A DNA stretch of 46,489 nt from Erysipelotrichaceae bacterium (lineage in GTDB: Bacteria; Bacillota_I; Bacilli_A; Erysipelotrichales; Erysipelotrichaceae). Below the pieces are notes generated by a model. The model was not told where the DNA came from and made no database searches. It was given only the letters and a program-made list of their open reading frames with translations. A program made the translations under genes and the position numbers. Location: assembly GCA_017432545.1 (NCBI GenBank), contig JAFRJA010000204.1, positions 1 to 46,489 of the forward strand, read 5' to 3'. Positions 1-8,295 of this stretch are shown here, one piece after another; the first letter of the stretch is position 1, and the number at the start of each line of letters is the position of its first letter.

Positions 1-2
1 CA

Positions 3-566
3 TTCCTGAACTGGATGGCTGCTCACGGAGGTTTCGTAGCTTGCGCTTGGATCGGTGGTTTGTGGGAATTCCTGGTCATGACCGGTATGCATTCCGTAAT
101 CCTGATTCCTGGTATCATGAACTTACTTGCAGGCAATCCTGATTCATGTGTCATGGTCGCCGGTGGATGTGCAACCTGGGCAGCCTTCGGTATGGCTTTA
201 GGTGCATTCCTGAGATTGCAGGACAAGAAAGAAAAAGCATTAGCCGGTGGTTACTTCATTTCCGGATTTGTCGGTGGTGTTACTGAACCTGCTCTCTATG
301 GTATCGGTATGAAATATACTAAGACGTTTATCTGCCTGTTCATTGGCGGCGCTCTTGCCGGATTATATGCCGGTCTGACTCATGTCACAGTCTATATGCT
401 TGGTGCAACTAATTTCTTATCGGTATTAGGCTATGTTCAGGGCGGTACAGCTAACCTGGTCAATTCTCTGATCGCTGCGGCAATTGCCATGTTCGGCACA
501 GCTGCGTTGGTCTACTTCTTCGGTTTCGACAAGAACGAACCAGCTATTCAGAAACAGCCTAAATAA
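3..566 (+). CDS. PTS permease EIIC, glucose/beta-glucoside superfamily (5'-truncated)
   Basis: C-terminal part of a membrane-embedded phosphotransferase EIIC domain. The reading frame is open to the window edge (Phe-Leu-Asn-Trp precede the first Met), so the real start lies outside. Several hydrophobic segments alternate with short loops. The hallmark is the GGVTEPALYGI motif, the substrate-site GxTEPxxYG signature of the glucose/beta-glucoside EIIC superfamily. The protein ends soon after the last membrane segment with a short polar tail and no fused EIIA domain. The next gene is a ChbG-type deacetylase, so a beta-linked or acetylated disaccharide is a reasonable substrate guess. The sugar itself cannot be read from this fragment. 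Confidence 0.85.
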   Translation, partial: FLNWMAAHGGFVACAWIGGLWEFLVMTGMHSVILIPGIMNLLAGNPDSCVMVAGGCATWAAFGMALGAFLRLQDKKEKALAGGYFISGFVGGVTEPALYGIGMKYTKTFICLFIGGALAGLYAGLTHVTVYMLGATNFLSVLGYVQGGTANLVNSLIAAAIAMFGTAALVYFFGFDKNEPAIQKQPK

Positions 567-574
567 GATATTTT

Positions 575-603
575 AAAGGTAGTGGGATGACCACTGCCTT
601 TTC
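575..603 (+). terminator. Hairpin between the PTS gene and the deacetylase gene
   Basis: An 11-bp stem (575-585 with 591-601, one G-T wobble) has a 5-nt loop and a short T-rich tail. It ends a few bases before the GGAGG ribosome site of the next gene. It could be a full terminator or a partial attenuator that lowers deacetylase expression relative to the permease. Confidence 0.6.
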
Positions 604-617
604 TTCGGAGGTTTACT

Positions 618-1379
618 ATGAAACAAATTATCGTACGTGCTGATGATCTTGGTTTTACCGAAGGTGTAAATTACGGCATTGAAAAAGCCTGCCGTGATGG
701 CATTATCCGCTCCGTCGGTATCATGGCCAATATGCCCGCGACCAAACATGGCTATAATCTGGTCAAAGACCTGCCTTTGTGTTTTGGCTTACATACCAAT
801 ATCTGTGCCGGCAAACCTTTATCAGATCCTAAACTTATTCCTAGTATCTGTGATGAGAAGGGGAATCTGAAGAGTTCAAAAACATATCGTGCATCTTTCA
901 AGGAAGGCATTGATTTTGTGGACTTGGATGAAGTCATCATCGAGATCGAAGCGCAGTATGAAGCCTTTGTGAAACTGACGGGAGATAAACCGCATTACTT
1001 TGAAGGCCATGCGGTTGCTTCCGAAAACTTTTTCAAAGGTCTGCAGATTGTAGCAGAAAGACATGGTTGCGATTATCTGGGTATGAACTTCAACGGTCCG
1101 ACAAAGTTCCGTAATTCCTATCTTTACAACGCCATGGATTCGATGAATCCTGATTATGATCCTTTTGAGTCATTGAAGAAATACGCCTTAAAAGATTATG
1201 GAGAAAACGGTTATCTGATGTTTGTCTGTCATCCGGGATATCTCGATCAGCCGATCCTTGATATCTCATCTATGACTTTGCCAAGGCCGAAAGAAGTCGC
1301 TATGTGCATCGCCCAGGAAACCAAGAACTGGCTAGTGGAAAATGATATTCAGGTCATCACCTACGATGATCTTCCCTGA
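618..1379 (+). CDS. chbG: ChbG/YdjC-type carbohydrate deacetylase
   Basis: Predicted metal-dependent deacetylase of the YdjC/ChbG family, which removes an acetyl group from acetylated oligosaccharides such as chitobiose. At 253 aa it has the usual length. The metal-site elements are visible: the RADDLG motif near the N-terminus (Asp9, Asp10), FGLHTN (His59), His126 and His131, and CHPGY (His205). A GGAGG ribosome site lies 6 nt before the ATG. It follows a PTS permease, so it probably processes the imported sugar phosphate in the cytoplasm. Exact substrate unknown; the gene symbol is a family-level assignment. Confidence 0.85.
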   Translation: MKQIIVRADDLGFTEGVNYGIEKACRDGIIRSVGIMANMPATKHGYNLVKDLPLCFGLHTNICAGKPLSDPKLIPSICDEKGNLKSSKTYRASFKEGIDFVDLDEVIIEIEAQYEAFVKLTGDKPHYFEGHAVASENFFKGLQIVAERHGCDYLGMNFNGPTKFRNSYLYNAMDSMNPDYDPFESLKKYALKDYGENGYLMFVCHPGYLDQPILDISSMTLPRPKEVAMCIAQETKNWLVENDIQVITYDDLP

Positions 1380-1405
1380 TTACAATCTGAAAAAATCTTT
1401 ATTGA

Positions 1406-1435
1406 AAAACAGAGTTCATTTGAATTCTGTTTTTA
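1406..1435 (+). terminator. Rho-independent terminator after the deacetylase gene
   Basis: A 12-bp stem (1406-1417 with 1422-1433, one G-T wobble) with a 4-nt loop starts with an A-run and ends with a T-run, so it could also work in the other direction. It closes the PTS/deacetylase operon. Confidence 0.75.
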
Positions 1436-1472
1436 GTTATTTCACATTAGAATTTAAGAATTAATTATTGAA

Positions 1473-1478
1473 TATAAT
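1473..1478 (+). promoter_or_regulatory. Putative -10 box for the VOC gene, with a ~105-nt leader
   Basis: A consensus TATAAT lies about 112 nt upstream of the VOC start; no convincing -35 box was found at normal spacing. The leader from about 1485 to 1580 matches no riboswitch class I recognise. Confidence 0.4.
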
Positions 1479-1589
1479 GACTTCGATTCCTGACTGCACA
1501 GTTGCGGAATAGGCAGATTATTTATGCGTTTAGTTTAGTTGTTTTCGGAGAAAGTTATATAAAGTTAACAAATTATTACAGGAGGAATT

Positions 1590-1958
1590 ATGCATATGAA
1601 AATAACAAATTTTTCTACATTGGTAGTAACAGAAAATGTAGATAACCTGGTTGATGTATTTAAGGAATTTGGTTTCAGTCAGACTCATAAGAAAGACGGT
1701 ATTGATGATGGCAGAGTTACAAGCAATATTCTAGAAGATGAAGATGGCCATATGATCTCAATTGCATCAGCACCTGTTCCAAATGATATTACGGCATTGA
1801 GAATGAATGTTGATAACTTTGATGAAGCATATGATATTTTAAAGAACAAAGGTTTTAATCAGGCGAGTGAACCGGAAGATACCGGAACAAGTAAGACAGT
1901 TCTCATGGTTTCTAAGAAAGGTTTCTCAATTAACTTGGTTCATCACTATAACAAGTAA
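1590..1958 (+). CDS. VOC-superfamily (glyoxalase/bleomycin-resistance fold) protein
   Basis: A small 122-residue protein with the beta-alpha-beta-beta-beta pattern of the vicinal-oxygen-chelate superfamily: an N-terminal strand with TLVVTENVD, a helix and a GF turn, then an acidic hairpin and a second module ending in GFSINLVHH. The family includes glyoxalase I, bleomycin-binding proteins and many uncharacterised members, and no substrate can be assigned. Two in-frame ATGs are possible, 4 nt (1590) and 10 nt (1596) after a strong GGAGG. The second gives a more ordinary N-terminus (Met-Lys-Ile). Monocistronic, downstream of a terminator. Confidence 0.7.
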   Translation: MHMKITNFSTLVVTENVDNLVDVFKEFGFSQTHKKDGIDDGRVTSNILEDEDGHMISIASAPVPNDITALRMNVDNFDEAYDILKNKGFNQASEPEDTGTSKTVLMVSKKGFSINLVHHYNK

Positions 1959-2081
1959 TAATTTAAATTGCGGTACTGAATCATTGGAATAAAACGAACC
2001 CGAAGATATTTGATCTATCATAAAGGCAGCAGGATTTGTTTTTGGATCCTGTTGAAGTTTTATAAGGCAGTAATGAATTTG

Positions 2082-2110
2082 AAAAAACCTGTCGATTCTG
2101 ACAGGTTTTG
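2082..2110 (-). terminator. Terminator after tRNA-Thr (minus strand)
   Basis: A 10-bp perfect stem (2084-2093 with 2100-2109) with a 6-nt loop, followed on the minus strand by a T-run. It lies 10 nt past the encoded CCA of the tRNA, so the FemAB-like gene and the tRNA share one termination site. It is nearly symmetric and may also end the VOC transcript. Confidence 0.8.
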
Positions 2111-2119
2111 TTTTAGACA

Positions 2120-2195
2120 TGGTGCCGACTATAGGACTTGAACCTACCACCTACGCGTTACGAGTGCGTTGCTCTACCTGATGAGCTAAGTCGGC
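2120..2195 (-). tRNA. tRNA-Thr (anticodon CGT), CCA encoded
   Basis: A full cloverleaf of 76 nt can be drawn. The acceptor stem is a perfect 7 bp, the D-stem is GCTC/GAGC with a GG-containing D-loop, the anticodon loop is CTCGTAA, the variable loop has 5 nt, the T-loop is TTCAAGT, and discriminator A is followed by encoded CCA. The anticodon stem has one A-C mismatch next to the loop (31-39), and the first T-stem pair is G-T. It reads ACG codons. Its first base directly follows the stop codon of the upstream FemAB-like gene, so it is almost certainly cut from that mRNA by RNase P. Confidence 0.92.
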
Positions 2196-3083
2196 TTATG
2201 TTTCGGCGATGAATTCACCGATAAGTTGCTTCTCATCGAGATAACCGCTACATTGTAAAGAATAGAACTTTTTATATTTTTTTGCAACGAGTTCTTTACA
2301 GATGCAATCAAAAATCACTTTCTTGCCATCGACATATGGATTGTCGAGAAGGATATCAATGAATAACAGATCGCATCTTCTTGCGTATTCAATGATACCG
2401 GCATAGCCGACTACTACTGAACCCTGTTTTTCATAAGAAACCAGATAATTGAATAATTCGGTATTTTCGTATTCGGTATTTCTTAACTGCAGCAGGGTTC
2501 CTGTTACATTGAGGGTTATTTCATAAACATGAGAATAGGCCGGGAAGCTCTTGCAGATCTCAAGATACGGATGACTCTGTTTATCGTTTTCTACAGTATC
2601 CGCTGATATTTCTCTGCATTTGTATACCAGAGGATAATCTTCAGGAGCTTTGAAATACTTAATATTAATTTCGTAACGGTTGGAAACCGCTCTTTTTTTG
2701 TAGGAGAGCTTGTTGAGGTTTTCTTCCACAAGAAAACTGTCTCTGATCTGCGGATCGATGATGATAGTCGAGACTTTTTCCTTCTTCAGGTATTCTTTTA
2801 CGGCTCTGTCAAACTCGGCGAGCGTTTCATAATCGTAGTAATTGACCAGATATCCGCATGGACAGTAAGCGCTCTGTTTAACAGGCAAAAAGCCTTCCTT
2901 GCGGATGATAAACATGGCTAAGCCGACGATCAGATCGTGTTCGTCAAAAGCGGCCAGGCATAAGATCCTTTTATTCTTGTCAGCCATCCTTTCACCATAC
3001 ATCGTGGTCTGGAAAATGCTGGATGTCGGTTCGATTCTCGAATAGCTGTCAAATTCTTCATTAGATATCTGTCTGACGTCCAT
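2196..3083 (-). CDS. FemAB-like (peptidoglycan aminoacyltransferase family) protein
   Basis: The N-terminal half resembles FemA/B/X transferases, which add amino acids from aminoacyl-tRNA to the peptidoglycan stem peptide. It has a SSIFQT element, then a strand/loop (CLAAFDEHDLIVGLAMFII), a YCPCGYLVNYYD block equivalent to the family's GPxxDY region, and IIIDPQIRD. The C-terminal half looks like a second acetyltransferase-like subdomain. At 295 aa it is shorter than typical Fem proteins (about 330-420) and lacks the coiled-coil arm. TAA at 2196-2198 abuts the tRNA-Thr gene. There is no Shine-Dalgarno sequence before the ATG. It could instead be a more distant GNAT protein. Confidence 0.55.
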   Translation of the reverse strand: MDVRQISNEEFDSYSRIEPTSSIFQTTMYGERMADKNKRILCLAAFDEHDLIVGLAMFIIRKEGFLPVKQSAYCPCGYLVNYYDYETLAEFDRAVKEYLKKEKVSTIIIDPQIRDSFLVEENLNKLSYKKRAVSNRYEINIKYFKAPEDYPLVYKCREISADTVENDKQSHPYLEICKSFPAYSHVYEITLNVTGTLLQLRNTEYENTELFNYLVSYEKQGSVVVGYAGIIEYARRCDLLFIDILLDNPYVDGKKVIFDCICKELVAKKYKKFYSLQCSGYLDEKQLIGEFIAET

Positions 3084-3089
3084 ATCTAA

Positions 3090-3095
3090 ATTATA
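3090..3095 (-). promoter_or_regulatory. -10 box placed for a leaderless transcript (FemAB-like gene)
   Basis: Consensus TATAAT is followed by exactly six bases and then ATG (3083), so transcription should begin at the A of the start codon. No ribosome site exists in between. The -35 region is AT-rich without a good hexamer. Confidence 0.55.
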
Positions 3096-3143
3096 ATATT
3101 TTTTCTTTAAGCTTAACTAATAATTTTATTTATTTATTTATTA

Positions 3144-3152
3144 TGTTATGAT
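3144..3152 (+). promoter_or_regulatory. Putative extended -10 promoter of pnp
   Basis: TGT followed by TATGAT (5/6) forms an extended -10 element with only a weak -35 (TTTTAT, 17-bp spacer). The start would be near 3159, giving a short purine-rich leader. The region also holds four tandem ATTT units. Confidence 0.45.
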
Positions 3153-3193
3153 AGTAACGTTTAAAATTAAGAAAGAAGAGAAAAGAAAGAAAA

Positions 3194-5410
3194 ATGAAAG
3201 AAGTATTTGATTTTGATTTCTACGGTCGTAAGTTAAGCATCGAGACCGGTGAAGTCGCCAAACAGGCCGGGGGGTCTGTACTGGTAAGGTATGGTGATAC
3301 TGTTACATTGTCAACAGCATGCGCCTCTAATGTGGCGAAAGATACGGACTTTTTCCCGTTAACAGTATCTTTCGAAGAAAAGTTATATTCAGTTGGAAAG
3401 ATCCCGGGAGGCTTCTTGAGAAGAGAAGGCCGTCCTTCGGAACATGCGACATTGACCGCAAGACTGATCGACAGACCGATCCGTCCGTTATTTGCGGAAG
3501 GCTTCAGAAATGAAGTTCAGGTCGTCAATACCGTCTTATCTACAGATACTGACTGCTCACCCGAAATGGCAGCGATGTTAGGTGCCTCATTGGCTTTATG
3601 TATCTCCAACATTCCGTTTGATGGTCCGATCGCCGGCGTCAAGGTAGGTTATGTCGATGGCAATTTCATCGTCAATCCATCTGTTGAGCAACTTTCCCGT
3701 TCCGCTATCGATCTGACAGTTGCCGGAACCAAGGAAGCTCTCAACATGGTCGAAGCCGGAGCGCACGAAGTCAGCGAAGATTTGATGCTGGATGCTTTGA
3801 TGTTCGGCCATGAAAAGGTCAAGGAACTCTGTGAGATCCAGGATATGATCATTGCCAAGGTCGGCAAGCCTAAGATGGAAGTCGTTCTGTATGAGATCGA
3901 TCCGCGTGTCAAGGATTATGTCAACGAGAATGGCAAGGCCAGACTTGAAGCCGCTGTATCCATTCATGACAAGCTGGAATCCTACGCTGCGCAGGAATCC
4001 ATCACCAACGAAATGAAAGACAGATTCGCCAATGATGAGACTCTGAGCGAAAAAGAAGCTGATAAAATGGCTAAGCAGGCCGGTGAATACTGTACTGAGA
4101 TCATTGCCAACGAAGTCAGAAGACTGATCTCTGATGAAAAGATCAGACCTGATGGCCGAGCACTCGATGAGATCAGACCGCTTGATTCGCAAGTTGATCT
4201 GTTACCGCGTGTTCATGGTTCCGCCATGTTTACCCGTGGTCAGACCCAGGTATTGTCTGTTACTACCTTAGGTCCTTTAGGTGACAACCAGATCGTTGAC
4301 GATCTGACGGATATCGAAGAAAAACGTTTCATGCATCAGTATAACTTCCCGCCATACAGTGTCGGTGAAGTCGGCAGAATGGGCTCGCCAGGCCGTCGTG
4401 AGATTGGTCATGGTGCCTTAGGCGAAAGAGCTTTACTGCAGGTCATGCCTACAGAAGAAGAATTCCCATATGCGATCAGAACAGTCGCTGAAGTTCTTGA
4501 ATCAAACGGTTCAAGCTCGCAAGCTTCGATCTGTGCTGGCACGATGTCCTTAATGGCTGCCGGTGTTCCGATCAAGGCTCCGGTTGCCGGTGTGGCAATG
4601 GGTCTTATTCAGAACGGTGATAACTATTCGATCCTTACCGATATCCAGGGTATGGAAGACCACTATGGTGATATGGACTTCAAGGTCGCCGGTACCAAAG
4701 AAGGTATCACAGCTTTACAGATGGATATCAAGTGTAAAGGTATTACCCGTGAGATCTTTAAAGAGGCTTTAGATCAGGCTCATAAGGGCAGAATGGAAAT
4801 TCTTGAAAATATGGCTACCGCTATTACTGCACCTAGAGAAGAAGTAAGCGAATACGCACCTAAGATGGTCACCTTCATGATCCCGACCGACAAGATCAGA
4901 GAAGTCATCGGTACCGGTGGCAAGACGATCAACGAGATCATTGAAAATTGTGACGATGTCAAGATCGACATCAATGATGACGGTAAAGTCGTTATCTATC
5001 ATACCGATAAGGAAGCCATCGCCAAGGCCAAGGCCATGATCGATGACATCACCAGAGAAGCAAAAGTCGGTGAAGTTTATGACGCGAAAGTCGTCAGACT
5101 GGAAAAATTCGGTGCTTTCGTTGAACTGTTCAAGGGTCAGGATGCTCTGTTACATGTTTCCAAGATCAAACACGAAAGAGTCGACCGTCCGGAAGATGTC
5201 CTCAAGATCGGTGACACCATCAGAGTCAAGGTCACAGAGATCGATGACAAGGGCAGAGTAAATGTTTCTGCCAAGGATCTCTTACCTAAACCTGAGAAAC
5301 AGAACAACAAGAAAGAGAAACATAACGAAGAAAAAGCTGAAGAAGTAAAGGAAGAAAAAAAGGAAGAAAAGAAACATTCCGGTGAGATCCGCTTCTTCGG
5401 AAAGAAATAA
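3194..5410 (+). CDS. pnp: Polyribonucleotide nucleotidyltransferase (PNPase)
   Basis: A phosphate-dependent 3'-5' exoribonuclease of 738 aa, the normal size. Domain order is RNase PH-like core 1 (about 1-140), helical linker, RNase PH-like core 2 (about 310-530) with the catalytic-core [11 protein letters not shown] block, KH domain with [11 protein letters not shown] (about 565-605), and S1 domain from GEVYDAKV (about 625) to NVSAKDLL. A Lys/Glu-rich C-terminal extension of roughly 40 residues ends in FFGKK. It degrades mRNA and structured RNA in the cytoplasm. The ribosome site is only a diffuse purine stretch. The gene stands alone between its own promoter and a strong terminator. Confidence 0.97.
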   Translation: MKEVFDFDFYGRKLSIETGEVAKQAGGSVLVRYGDTVTLSTACASNVAKDTDFFPLTVSFEEKLYSVGKIPGGFLRREGRPSEHATLTARLIDRPIRPLFAEGFRNEVQVVNTVLSTDTDCSPEMAAMLGASLALCISNIPFDGPIAGVKVGYVDGNFIVNPSVEQLSRSAIDLTVAGTKEALNMVEAGAHEVSEDLMLDALMFGHEKVKELCEIQDMIIAKVGKPKMEVVLYEIDPRVKDYVNENGKARLEAAVSIHDKLESYAAQESITNEMKDRFANDETLSEKEADKMAKQAGEYCTEIIANEVRRLISDEKIRPDGRALDEIRPLDSQVDLLPRVHGSAMFTRGQTQVLSVTTLGPLGDNQIVDDLTDIEEKRFMHQYNFPPYSVGEVGRMGSPGRREIGHGALGERALLQVMPTEEEFPYAIRTVAEVLESNGSSSQASICAGTMSLMAAGVPIKAPVAGVAMGLIQNGDNYSILTDIQGMEDHYGDMDFKVAGTKEGITALQMDIKCKGITREIFKEALDQAHKGRMEILENMATAITAPREEVSEYAPKMVTFMIPTDKIREVIGTGGKTINEIIENCDDVKIDINDDGKVVIYHTDKEAIAKAKAMIDDITREAKVGEVYDAKVVRLEKFGAFVELFKGQDALLHVSKIKHERVDRPEDVLKIGDTIRVKVTEIDDKGRVNVSAKDLLPKPEKQNNKKEKHNEEKAEEVKEEKKEEKKHSGEIRFFGKK

Positions 5411-5417
5411 TTAATCA

Positions 5418-5445
5418 AAAGGCATGCCCAGGCATGCCTTTCTTC
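5418..5445. terminator. Bidirectional terminator between pnp and the glycosyltransferase gene
   Basis: An inverted repeat (5418-5428 with 5431-5441) built around GGCATGCC, with A-run and T-run flanks. It serves converging pnp and the minus-strand pair. Confidence 0.8.
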
Positions 5446-5448
5446 TGC

Positions 5449-6531
5449 TTAAATATGTGTTTCGGTGTAATCGGCGATAAACTGAGCGCCGTTATTTATA
5501 TTGAATTTTGTAATATTGTTCAGACACTGTTCAAGCTTATCCGAGCTGATCATCTGATACAACTGCTCATATATTTGATCCGGATTCTCGCATACTATAC
5601 CTAAACCATGCTGAAGGACATAGCGGTAATTGTCATCCTCTTGCCCATGGATGTGCCCGGTAATGACGATCGGCGTACCGGCGTGGATGGCTTCAACGAT
5701 GACGTTTGGTCCGGCCTTGGTCAATAACATATGCGCATTATTGAGAAATTCGTTCATATTATTGACGTAGCCATGGATGTTGACATTGTCTTTTAGTTTC
5801 CCTTCTTCTTTAAGGGAAACAAGAGCTTTATACAAAGGCTTATCCAAACCGCAGATAAAGTCGATGGCCACATCATCTAGCCGACTGACTTCACTAAGGA
5901 ACTTTTTATTCTTATCGAGATTTGTCGAAGTATTGACCATCAGGATCCGGATCGGTTTTTCAACTTTTTTGGGTATATCTCTTTCAATGATGTCATCTCT
6001 GACCGGGAAACCGGAGACCAGTACTCTTTCAGGATCAAAGCCTCTTCGCAGATAATCATCTCTTATGGTTTCAGTAGGCACAAAAGTGATGTCTGCTTTT
6101 TTATCTCGCCAGACAGAAGGGGGTTCCATCAGATCGATGACTCCGACATAAAAAGGAATGTTCAGTTTATATTTCCTGATCATATGCGATATCGATCTTG
6201 TGAACATGCATTGAACGGAAATGATAAGATCCGGTCTGAATTCTTCTATTTCCTTAAGCAGATTCTTCCTGATCCGGAAATACATCTCGGTATGGATATA
6301 CCAGGGGAAGTATTCGGAAACACGCTGGCAGAAATAGTAGACTAAAGGAGCCTTGGTGGTCAAAGGAATATAAGAATTCTCCATCAGATTGCCCATTTTG
6401 CCCATCAAAGGAAAGACATCGAGCTGCTTTGTTTCAAAACCTTTGTCTCTCAATTTCTTTTCGATCGCGTTTGATGATGACCTGTGACCGGAACCGGTCT
6501 TGATCGAGGTCAGGATAAGCACTTTCTTCAT
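5449..6531 (-). CDS. MGDG-synthase/UgtP-type (MurG-like) glycosyltransferase
   Basis: A 360-residue GT-B glycosyltransferase. The N-terminal domain has the GSGHRSSSNAI loop typical of monogalactosyldiacylglycerol synthases and processive diacylglycerol glucosyltransferases (UgtP/YpfP). The C-terminal nucleotide-sugar domain has TKAGPNVIVEAIHAGTP and a GHIHGQEDDN block. Family knowledge suggests transfer of glucose or galactose from UDP-sugar to diacylglycerol at the inner membrane face, giving glycolipids or a lipoteichoic-acid anchor. It starts 2 nt after the peptidase stop, so the two genes form an operon. The lipid acceptor is inferred. Confidence 0.8.
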   Translation of the reverse strand: MKKVLILTSIKTGSGHRSSSNAIEKKLRDKGFETKQLDVFPLMGKMGNLMENSYIPLTTKAPLVYYFCQRVSEYFPWYIHTEMYFRIRKNLLKEIEEFRPDLIISVQCMFTRSISHMIRKYKLNIPFYVGVIDLMEPPSVWRDKKADITFVPTETIRDDYLRRGFDPERVLVSGFPVRDDIIERDIPKKVEKPIRILMVNTSTNLDKNKKFLSEVSRLDDVAIDFICGLDKPLYKALVSLKEEGKLKDNVNIHGYVNNMNEFLNNAHMLLTKAGPNVIVEAIHAGTPIVITGHIHGQEDDNYRYVLQHGLGIVCENPDQIYEQLYQMISSDKLEQCLNNITKFNINNGAQFIADYTETHI

Positions 6532-6533
6532 TC

Positions 6534-7610
6534 TTATAATCCGATTACTTCAATATCTTTAGGATAATTATTCAATACTTCTACACCATCAGGTGTTACT
6601 AAAACAAGATCCTCAATGCGGCAACCCAGTATCTCAGGATAATAAATACCTGGTTCGATGGAAAAGGTATTTCCCTCTTGAGTGAGATCCTTGAACGATG
6701 ATGAGACATCACCATATTCATGAACTTCCGTGCCGATGAAATGGCCCAGACGATGGGTGAAGTATGGGCCATAACCGCCTTCAGTTATGATATCTCTGGC
6801 TGTTTTATCTATATCGCAGAGTCTTACACCCGGTCTGATGATCTTTTCCGCTTCTTCGTTGGCTCTTCTGACCAGATCATAGATATTCTTCTGAGCCTCA
6901 TCCGGTCCTTTCTTGTAGAAGAAGGTTCTGGTCATATCGGAACAGTATCCTTTATAGATGCAACCCACATCAAATAATACCGCATCGCCTTCTTTAACAA
7001 CCGTATCATCAGGCATGTGGTGAGGATCAGCCGCATTCTTGCCGAAAGCGACGATCATATCGAAAGAAAAGTTATCGGCACCAAGCTTCTTGTATATATC
7101 GGGAATCTGAGTCGCTACTTCTTTTTCACTGATGCCGTCTTTTACTAAGGTCTTGAAGATCGCCATGGCTTCATCATTGATTTTGGAGGCTTTGCGCATC
7201 AGCTCTTTTTCTTTTTCATCTTTTACCGCTCTGGCTTTATCGACCGCTATTGAACCGACGACACAGTTTTTTACCAGATTGTTTTTGATTATCGGCAAAA
7301 GGAATCGGGCCGGTAGGATCTTATCGACACCCATGATCCATTCAGGATTAAAATACGGTCTTAAGACTTCTACCAGGTCATCGGAATCGCTGTAGTTTAC
7401 AACAGTTAAGCCTTCCATCTTTTCAAAAGGGAAGAGGGAATTAAGAAACAGGATCGGTTCCTTTTCTTTCTGTAACAGTAAACCGAGAAACCTTTCTCCA
7501 GGTGAAATCATTTTTCCCAGCAGATAATTAATCGCATAGGGATCACTGAGCAGGAGGGCGTCCATACCATTGCCATTATTCAATACTTTTGAGATTCTTT
7601 CTTTGTTCAT
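6534..7610 (-). CDS. M24 metallopeptidase, Xaa-Pro aminopeptidase/dipeptidase type
   Basis: A creatinase/aminopeptidase-P family enzyme of 358 aa. It has an N-terminal creatinase-like domain (about 1-125) and a C-terminal pita-bread domain. All five metal ligands are present: Asp214, Asp225, His290, Glu319 and Glu333. Additional family elements are DPHHMPDD and HRLGHFIG. It should cleave the peptide bond before or after proline in small peptides in the cytoplasm. The ATG is preceded by an AGGAG site at good spacing. First gene of a two-gene minus-strand operon. Confidence 0.9.
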   Translation of the reverse strand: MNKERISKVLNNGNGMDALLLSDPYAINYLLGKMISPGERFLGLLLQKEKEPILFLNSLFPFEKMEGLTVVNYSDSDDLVEVLRPYFNPEWIMGVDKILPARFLLPIIKNNLVKNCVVGSIAVDKARAVKDEKEKELMRKASKINDEAMAIFKTLVKDGISEKEVATQIPDIYKKLGADNFSFDMIVAFGKNAADPHHMPDDTVVKEGDAVLFDVGCIYKGYCSDMTRTFFYKKGPDEAQKNIYDLVRRANEEAEKIIRPGVRLCDIDKTARDIITEGGYGPYFTHRLGHFIGTEVHEYGDVSSSFKDLTQEGNTFSIEPGIYYPEILGCRIEDLVLVTPDGVEVLNNYPKDIEVIGL

Positions 7611-7631
7611 AAGCGGTACTCCTCTTACAAT

Positions 7632-7659
7632 ATTTTACCTGTTTTTATTAGTGAGTCCA
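7632..7659 (-). promoter_or_regulatory. Promoter of the peptidase-glycosyltransferase operon
   Basis: On the minus strand, TGGACT (4/6) and TAAAAT (5/6) are separated by 16 bp, giving a leader of about 15 nt that contains the AGGAG site. It lies back to back with the trmB promoter. Confidence 0.55.
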
Positions 7660-7662
7660 CTA

Positions 7663-7668
7663 TATAAT
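7663..7668 (+). promoter_or_regulatory. -10 box placed for a leaderless trmB transcript
   Basis: TATAAT is followed by AGGTTT and then the ATG at 7675. The predicted start site is the A of the codon. No good -35 hexamer was found. Confidence 0.55.
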
Positions 7669-7674
7669 AGGTTT

Positions 7675-8277
7675 ATGCGCATACGGAAGAAGAAATGGGT
7701 CTCACCCTTTCTGGAAAATGAAAAACAGTATCTGATTAGTGATCTCAAAGGTTTTGAAACCGATAAACCATTACATATCGAGATCGGTATGGGAATGGGC
7801 GATTTCATAACGCAATCTGCCTTTTTGAATAAAGAAAACTATTATGTAGGCTTAGAAAGAGAAGAGACCTGTGTCGCCAGAGCGATCAAGAAAGCTGAAG
7901 ATTTTAAACTGGATAATTTCAAAGTGATCCTGGCTGACGCCAGTGATATCGAGGAGTTGTGTGATCCTGAGAGTATCGATGTGATCTATCTTCATTTCTC
8001 TGACCCATGGCCTAAGAAAAGAACGCATAAAAGGCGTCTGACTTATCCGCCTTTTCTGAAGAAGTATGAAAAGATCCTCAAAAAAGATGGGGTGCTTATC
8101 TTTAAAACCGATAATGAAGCTTTTTATGATGATTCTCTGCAGTATTTTGAGGAATCAGATTTCAGACTGGTCGAGAGTGATCGCAATTACTATCGGGAAA
8201 ATGAACCTATGACCGCTTATCAGGCCAAGTTTGTTAAAGAAGGGAAGCCCATCTATTACGCTAAATATGTATTGTAA
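7675..8277 (+). CDS. trmB: tRNA (guanine-N7-)-methyltransferase
   Basis: A SAM-dependent enzyme that forms m7G46 in the tRNA variable loop. The Met at 7675 starts a 200-aa protein of normal length. The frame is open upstream to 7570, but those codons run through the promoter. Recognisable parts are the SAM-binding IEIGMGMGDFI, the acidic VGLERE, and the family signature DPWPKKRTHKRRL. There is no ribosome site before the ATG; the -10 box sits six bases away. Followed after 18 nt by the lipoprotein gene, which has its own -10. Confidence 0.95.
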   Translation: MRIRKKKWVSPFLENEKQYLISDLKGFETDKPLHIEIGMGMGDFITQSAFLNKENYYVGLEREETCVARAIKKAEDFKLDNFKVILADASDIEELCDPESIDVIYLHFSDPWPKKRTHKRRLTYPPFLKKYEKILKKDGVLIFKTDNEAFYDDSLQYFEESDFRLVESDRNYYRENEPMTAYQAKFVKEGKPIYYAKYVL

Positions 8278-8283
8278 AAAGGT

Positions 8284-8289
8284 TATAAT
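8284..8289 (+). promoter_or_regulatory. -10 box placed six bases before the lipoprotein start
   Basis: TATAAT is followed by AAAGGA and then the ATG at 8296. Transcription could start at the ATG itself. Read-through from trmB would instead use AAAGGA as a ribosome site, although that is unusually close to the start. Confidence 0.5.
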
Positions 8290-8295
8290 AAAGGA

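Noticed and set aside
2027..2062. Imperfect inverted repeat around CAGGAT/ATCCTG after the VOC gene
   Set aside because: The stem is short, the loop long and no T-run follows; the hairpin at 2084-2109 is a better terminator for both strands.
1926..2150. 74-codon minus-strand frame overlapping tRNA-Thr
   Set aside because: It starts inside the tRNA and runs through the terminator hairpin; not a plausible gene.
3596..4192. 198-codon minus-strand frame inside pnp
   Set aside because: Lies wholly within a conserved pnp coding region, has no ribosome site and no recognisable domain.
7570..7674. N-terminal extension of trmB
   Set aside because: The extra 35 codons run through both promoters and into the divergent peptidase gene, and the remaining 200 aa already match the whole family.
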